Origin: Limnoperna fortunei | Taxonomy: Eukaryota > Mollusca > Bivalvia > Mytilida > Modiolidae | DNA length: 64,000 nucleotides | Direction: 5' to 3' | NCBI GenBank assembly: GCA_944474755.1 | Contig: OX104113.1 | Location: forward strand, 60,842,074 to 60,906,073 | Shown: piece by piece, positions 59,304 through 64,000 of the stretch | Numbering within the stretch: the first letter of the stretch is position 1 | Layout: each line of letters begins with the position of its first letter | Program-made: the position numbers and the translations under genes | The notes under the pieces: model-generated | Seen by the model: the letters and a program-made list of their open reading frames with translations, nothing else | Told to the model about the DNA's origin: nothing | Databases searched by the model: none

Positions 59304-59370
59304 ATATCGATTAGTTATAATCTACCCACATGCCAAATATCGATTAGTTATAATCTACCCACATGCCAAA
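59304..59370. repeat. Two-copy 33-bp direct repeat
   Basis: AATATCGATTAGTTATAATC followed by TACCCACATGCCA occurs twice in tandem. A diverged copy (TAATAACTATCTACCCACAT) is at about 58950. Confidence 0.8.
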
Positions 59371-60799
59371 TATCAAAAAGCCTACCTAAAAGGATAAAAA
59401 GAAATATCCCGGACAAGATTTGTAATGGCTGCTCGGAAGGACACACAACAATATGTCGACCTTCTTTTGCCTCTTTTACCAAAAACCCAATACGAACCTC
59501 CTAAAAATTAAAAGTGTAATGTAACACTAGATAAAGCTATCTTACATATTATAAACGTGTATTAGCATGCGATTTGCAGTGTCAAATAAATTTGGCTGAA
59601 AATATCAGCCTTAAAGGAGAAGAAAAGAAAAAAGAAGATGATGTAAATTACCAGACAAAAACAATATGTCTCTTATTTATCTTCGTTTGGTATAGATAAT
59701 AAAATAAGAGTTGCATACAAATACAAAGTATAGTTTGAAAGCTTTTCTGCAAATGTTATTGTGTGTCGCAATTTGTTCATTTCATATTTTATGCACAGTA
59801 ATCAAAATTATTTTCCCCATCCTCCTCTTCATGCTTGATATTGACAAGAAAATAAAAAAATTACATATATTATTACGTTACGAACTCTTAAATTGCATAC
59901 TTATTCAATCGGTTAGCAGAATTTAATAGCTTATACAGAGTCATATTTCTTGTTTTAATCTTATCATTGAACTGATTTACATCGTATCGTAATTTCTATG
60001 ACAGTGCAATTAAAATCAAATTAATATTGTTAATGCATTATGTTAAAGATACATTTTTAGCACCAAGCAAAAGCTTAAGGAATATTCTTTATATTTAAAT
60101 GGCCGATTAGAAATAAAATTATATCATAAAAGGTCATTTCAGCATTTAAATAACTATATATGCATGTTTTCGTTTATTTTTTAAGATAAGTTGGACAAAA
60201 ATAAAAGCAAGAGATTAAAGAACTGAATATATCTATTGCCAAATATATGCTAAATAGTGTTTTAATATATTTTATTCGCTACAGTAAATTTAAAACATAA
60301 AAAAATTTGAAAAACTGACCTAAGTTTTCATCGCTTCTAACATGTTTATATCTTTTTTCATCGTGTCATACTACTTCTCACCAAAATGATATAAGTCGGT
60401 TGATCGGTGTGAAACCGTGTTATCTAAATATTCCTAACTAATTTAAAGGCGAAGAAAGCACATTAAGTTCAAGGGCGAGAAAATACGTTAATTTAATGTT
60501 ACATAAAGCATGTAAAGAGATAACAACAACAAGACAATTAGGTTTATGTCCACCAAATGTTCTTTTGTATGGTCATCTGCAGTCAATATAAATAATGTTA
60601 TGCCTTAACTTTTACTTGCGTTTTTAAGCTGAGATGAGTTATGTTGATTTAGTGAAAGGGAATGGACGGTGTCTAATTATTTTGTATATATTAACATGCA
60701 CATATAGGAATATTAGTGTTGATAAATAAAGAAACCATTGAGACATACACAACTACATTTAACCTTAATGGTACCTACAGTGTACTCGTTTAACATGGT

Positions 60800-61445
60800 G
60801 CTTAAGTTTTTTCTGATCGTGTACTTGTACTATAGAGGTCTAATTTATTATGCTCGGCTCATACTTGTTTTGCATAGCACGTATGTACTAGTGCTGTTTT
60901 TTTCTGTGCCTTTACTTGTGGCATACATGTTCCCACTTGTTGGCTTAGCACAAAAGGTGCCCTCTCCCCCTTTCCTGAACTAATGTGTATACTAGTTCAT
61001 TCTTGTTTTGCTTAGCACAGATGGTGCCGTATCTTTTGTCATGAACAAGCAATCTACAGCTTCATATTTGTAATGTGTATACTAGCTCATTCTTGTTTTG
61101 CTTAGTACAGATGGTGCCGTATCTTTTGTCTTGAACAAGCAATCTACAGCTTCATATTTGTTATGATTAGTACATGGGGTGCTGAATATTCTCTGTTGTT
61201 GTACTAATGATATACTGGTTCTTATGTGTTATGCTTAGCACAGATTGTGCTGTTTATTTCTGCTTCTCTACTTATAGTATACAGATTCATACTTGTAAGA
61301 CTTAGCACAGTTGGCGCTGTTGATTTTCTGTTCCTGTTCCAGCGGTCTACAGGTTCATATTTGTTATACTTATAAGGTGCAGTACATTTGCTGTTATTGT
61401 ACTTGGTATACTTGTTTTTATTTGGTATGCTTAGCACAGCATAGT
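60800..61445. repeat. Minisatellite field 1 (about 80-90-bp units)
   Basis: Diverged units carry TTGTTTTGCTTAGCACAGATG, GGTGCCGTATCTTTTGTC and TATACTAGTTCATTC. The two copies around 60990-61070 and 61075-61155 are nearly identical. About seven units in total. Weak open frames on both strands are by-products. Confidence 0.75.
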
Positions 61446-62290
61446 ATTAAGCTAGTGACTTATGATGTTATTTCTAAGCAGTTTTGATTCAATGTCACGA
61501 TTATCAGCTGCTATTAACTAAGAGATTTTAATCGACAAGTGTGTATTGGAAGATGTACACCTTTGATCCAAGAAGCTAATAAACTACTTAGGAAGAGTAA
61601 AAGAAAAATACAAATGTATTTTATTGGAATATAAGAGGCATAAGTTAGATATTTTTTTTTCAACTGGCAAAATATTATTGTCTTTGGCGAATTTGTTTTC
61701 CGCCTGAGTATGTTAAGTTGCAAACTCACTAGAAGTAAAAGATAAAATTAAAGGAATTCTTCTAGATCTGACACGCAAACGCACACGAGTTGTACAGAAG
61801 TTAGATAATGTTTATGACCCGAATCAATCTTCACCACAGCAGGGGTCAAATCGTAGTGTTTGCAGTAGTTGATCGCCCGTACTTTCTTTTCAAGTAAAGA
61901 CTTTGCACATTATCTGTTTTGCTCATTAAGTTTTCATAGGAAAAAAAGAGGAACATCTTGAAAACAGAATAACTAATTTGTTTATTTGGTGTGTTTATTT
62001 ATATGTAGGCTTTCAGCCCTCACGGGGTATAAATGTGTTTTAATTGATTAAGTACTTAATGCAGTATTTGCTTTTATGTTAATAGTTATCTTAAATAGAA
62101 AAATGAAATTCCGTCCTACATTCTGATTATCAACTTGCTTTTTCAAAGCATGATCAATGATATAATCATAAGAGTGGTTCTGTCATATGTATATATGCAT
62201 GTATTGTATGTTTTCTTATTGAACATACCCGGTACACGAAGAAAAATAAAGGCTTCTTTCTTACTATGTTGTACTTAAAGTACTGTACAG
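61446..62290. other. Intergenic stretch, nothing recognised
   Basis: No repeat, RNA gene or coding pattern identified. Confidence 0.4.
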
Positions 62291-62294
62291 TAAA

Positions 62295-63840
62295 CAATTT
62301 TGTTGTTCCAAGTGTAACTGCACCATTCATGTTTATGTATATTTTTCCTGCAGATGTTAATTTTGGAAACCGATAAATTTGACACTAAATGTTTCCTAAC
62401 AAGGTTGTGGGCGCAGATTACACCTAGATGTTGTTTTATGTATAGGGCTTATGGAAGTTTGTGCAAATATGACACCTTGGTGTGTTTGTGCAAGTTGTGG
62501 TATAGTCCATAAGGGACATTGATGTTTGTGCAAATTGCACTTGTGATATGACGCCTTGTTTAATGTAAATAAAATCTTGAATCTTGTTTATGTGCAGTTG
62601 CACCTGAATGTTTATTTACTAGTATGCAATTTAAAATTAATTCTACATTTTTTTCAACTGTCTTCTTAAAGCATGACAAATTATTTAATCTTTTTAACAT
62701 ATTCATGTATGTCATGTTTATTTTCCGACCGAACATGCATAAAAAATGACGTTTGTTTTCATGGTATTACTAAGTAGTTGAGTTGTAATTAAAATACCTT
62801 ATGGTAACCAATTTTGTGGTGCCAGGTGTAACCGCACCATTCTTGTTTATGTATATATATTTTCTGCAGATGTCAATAATTGAAACCAGTAAATTAGCTT
62901 TCTTATGCAGGCTGTGGGTGCCGATGACACTTAAATGTTATTTTATTACTATGGTATTTAGAATTTACAATGGTGCATTTTATGTTTTCGCAAGTTGCAC
63001 AGTGGTGCAAATTGACCTTGTTATGTATAAGTAATGCTATGGTGCAATACGCACATTGTCGTTTGAGCAAATTACATTGGTGCAAATGACACCTTGTTGC
63101 TGGTGCAAATTGCACTATTGCATATGGCATCTGGATTTTTTTTGTGCAAATTGCACAATTGTGCATTTCGCACCTTGATGTTTGAACATATTACACTGAT
63201 TCAAATGGCTCTTTGACGTTTGTGCAAATTTCACTAGTGCAAATGACAGCTTGATGTTTGGGTATGTTGCATATAGCATCTTGACTTTGTTTTGTGCATT
63301 TGCACACTGGTGCATGACGCACCTTGATGTTTGAACAAATAACACTGGTGCAAATGGTACCTTGATGTTTGTGCAAATTTTCACTGGTACAAATGACATC
63401 TTGATGTTTGTGCAAATTGCAATGTTGCTTATGTTATCTTGTTTTGTATGAATTGCACAGTTGTGCCTAACGCACCTTGATGTTTGAGCAAATTACACTT
63501 ACAAAAAAGGCACCTGGATGTTTGTGCAAATTTAACTGGAGCAAATGAAAGCTTGATTTTTGTGCAAATTGCACTGTTGCATATGGCAGCTTCACTTTGT
63601 TTTATGCAAATTGCCCAGTGGTGCAATACGCACCTTGTTATTTGAGCAAATTACACTGGTGCAGATGGCACCTTGATGTTTGTGCAAATTACACTGGTGC
63701 AGATGGCACCTTGATGTTTGTGCAAATGGCGCTGTTGCATATGGCATGTTGATATTTTGTGTGACACAGTGATACATATGGTATCTTGATGTCTGTGCAA
63801 TTGCACCTTAATGTTTATTTATGCCAATTGTACAGTGGTG
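62295..63840. repeat. Minisatellite field 2 (TGTGCAAATTGCAC-type units)
   Basis: From about 62950 to 63840 units of roughly 38-60 bp repeat TTTGTGCAAATT, GCACTGTTGCATATGGCA and CACCTTGATGTTTG with many variants. A larger duplication of about 510 bp is also visible: 62300-62390 resembles 62810-62900 (GTGTAACTGCACCATTC, TTTATGTATAT, CTGCAGATGT). Cys/His-rich frames on the minus strand are a by-product of the repeat. Confidence 0.8.
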
Positions 63841-63848
63841 CATTTGAC

Positions 63849-63874
63849 ATATATATATATATATATATATATAT
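63849..63874. repeat. (AT)n microsatellite
   Basis: About 13 AT dinucleotides directly after minisatellite field 2. Sequence from 63875 to the window end shows nothing recognisable. Confidence 0.9.
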
Positions 63875-64000
63875 TGTCTTTTATTTAGCTCTGGTACTGT
63901 ACGATGGCAGTTGACTGATGGCAAGTTCAATTATGGTCCTGTCATAAAGAGAAGGAATACTGCAAGGACTAAGTGTCCAGCATACTGACTTTGTCACGGC

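Larger units (their letters stand above)
56889..60411. mobile_element. 3.5-kb TIR element with 5-bp target duplication
   Basis: About 70-bp terminal inverted repeats (56889-56958 and 60342-60411) match except at one position seen by eye. They begin CACACCGATCAA, contain TTATATCATTTTGGTGAGAA and end GATGAAAAAAGATATAAACA. AAACC flanks the element at 56884-56888 and 60412-60416. No transposase was recognised. An 86-codon minus-strand frame (58514-58774) without known domain lies inside, as do a SINE core (58985-59105), a G-run (about 59181-59194) and a 33-bp direct repeat (59304-59370). It is most likely non-autonomous or decayed. Confidence 0.75.

Noticed and set aside
62903..63777. Cys/His-rich minus-strand frames resembling zinc fingers
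   Set aside because: They are translations of the minisatellite; C and H come from TGC, TGT and CAT words with irregular spacing.

Overview
This window looks like genomic DNA of a marine bivalve mollusc (mussel-like); that assignment is inference. It is AT-rich, its coding pieces are split by introns, and it carries tRNA-derived SINEs, a Ngaro-type tyrosine-recombinase retrotransposon, Penelope-like and LINE fragments, TIR elements and several tandem repeats. No rRNA gene, functional tRNA, CRISPR array or bacterial operon is seen.

The left half (about 1-35.4 kb) is best read as the 3' part of one plus-strand gene whose 5' end lies outside the window. An array of about 860-bp monomers, arranged as A-B dimers of about 1.72 kb, carries one exactly 30-nt microexon per monomer, set between a pyrimidine-rich AG acceptor and a GTAAG-like donor. 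Seventeen microexons have intact splice sites (10 A-type, 7 B-type) and three are broken. In every intact copy only the phase-1 frame is open, and this is also the phase in which the large last exon (34336-35021) is open. Each microexon adds a decapeptide of the form D-x-x-N-x-S-x-P-L-K/Q, usually with an N-glycosylation sequon. The last exon encodes a glycine- and valine-rich domain of about 27-residue repeats. Because all cassettes are symmetric (1-1), any number or choice of them keeps the frame. Copies far upstream are nearly identical while those near the last exon are decayed, so the array seems to have grown at its 5' side.

The array has been invaded repeatedly: by a complete but mutated Ngaro-like element (9007-14911) with textbook split direct repeats and an ATTATT crossover site; by a 717-bp TIR element (19805-20521); by a 4.9-kb block (21256-26159) that holds a SINE and a possible small minus-strand gene; and by smaller insertions near 26.2, 27.05, 27.4-28.9 and 30.2-31.5 kb.

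The right half (35.4-64 kb) is mostly intergenic. It has a TIR element with a LINE piece inside (35.9-36.8 kb), several copies of a dispersed SINE-like repeat, a LINE reverse-transcriptase fragment (47-48.5 kb), a four-copy 512-bp tandem repeat (48.5-50.4 kb), a gag-like coiled-coil ORF (50.4-51.3 kb, minus), a foldback MITE with a 9-bp target duplication (55.2-55.5 kb), a 3.5-kb TIR element with a 5-bp target duplication (56.9-60.4 kb) and two minisatellite fields (60.8-61.4 and 62.3-63.8 kb). All calls come from reading the sequence by eye; no database search or alignment program was run.
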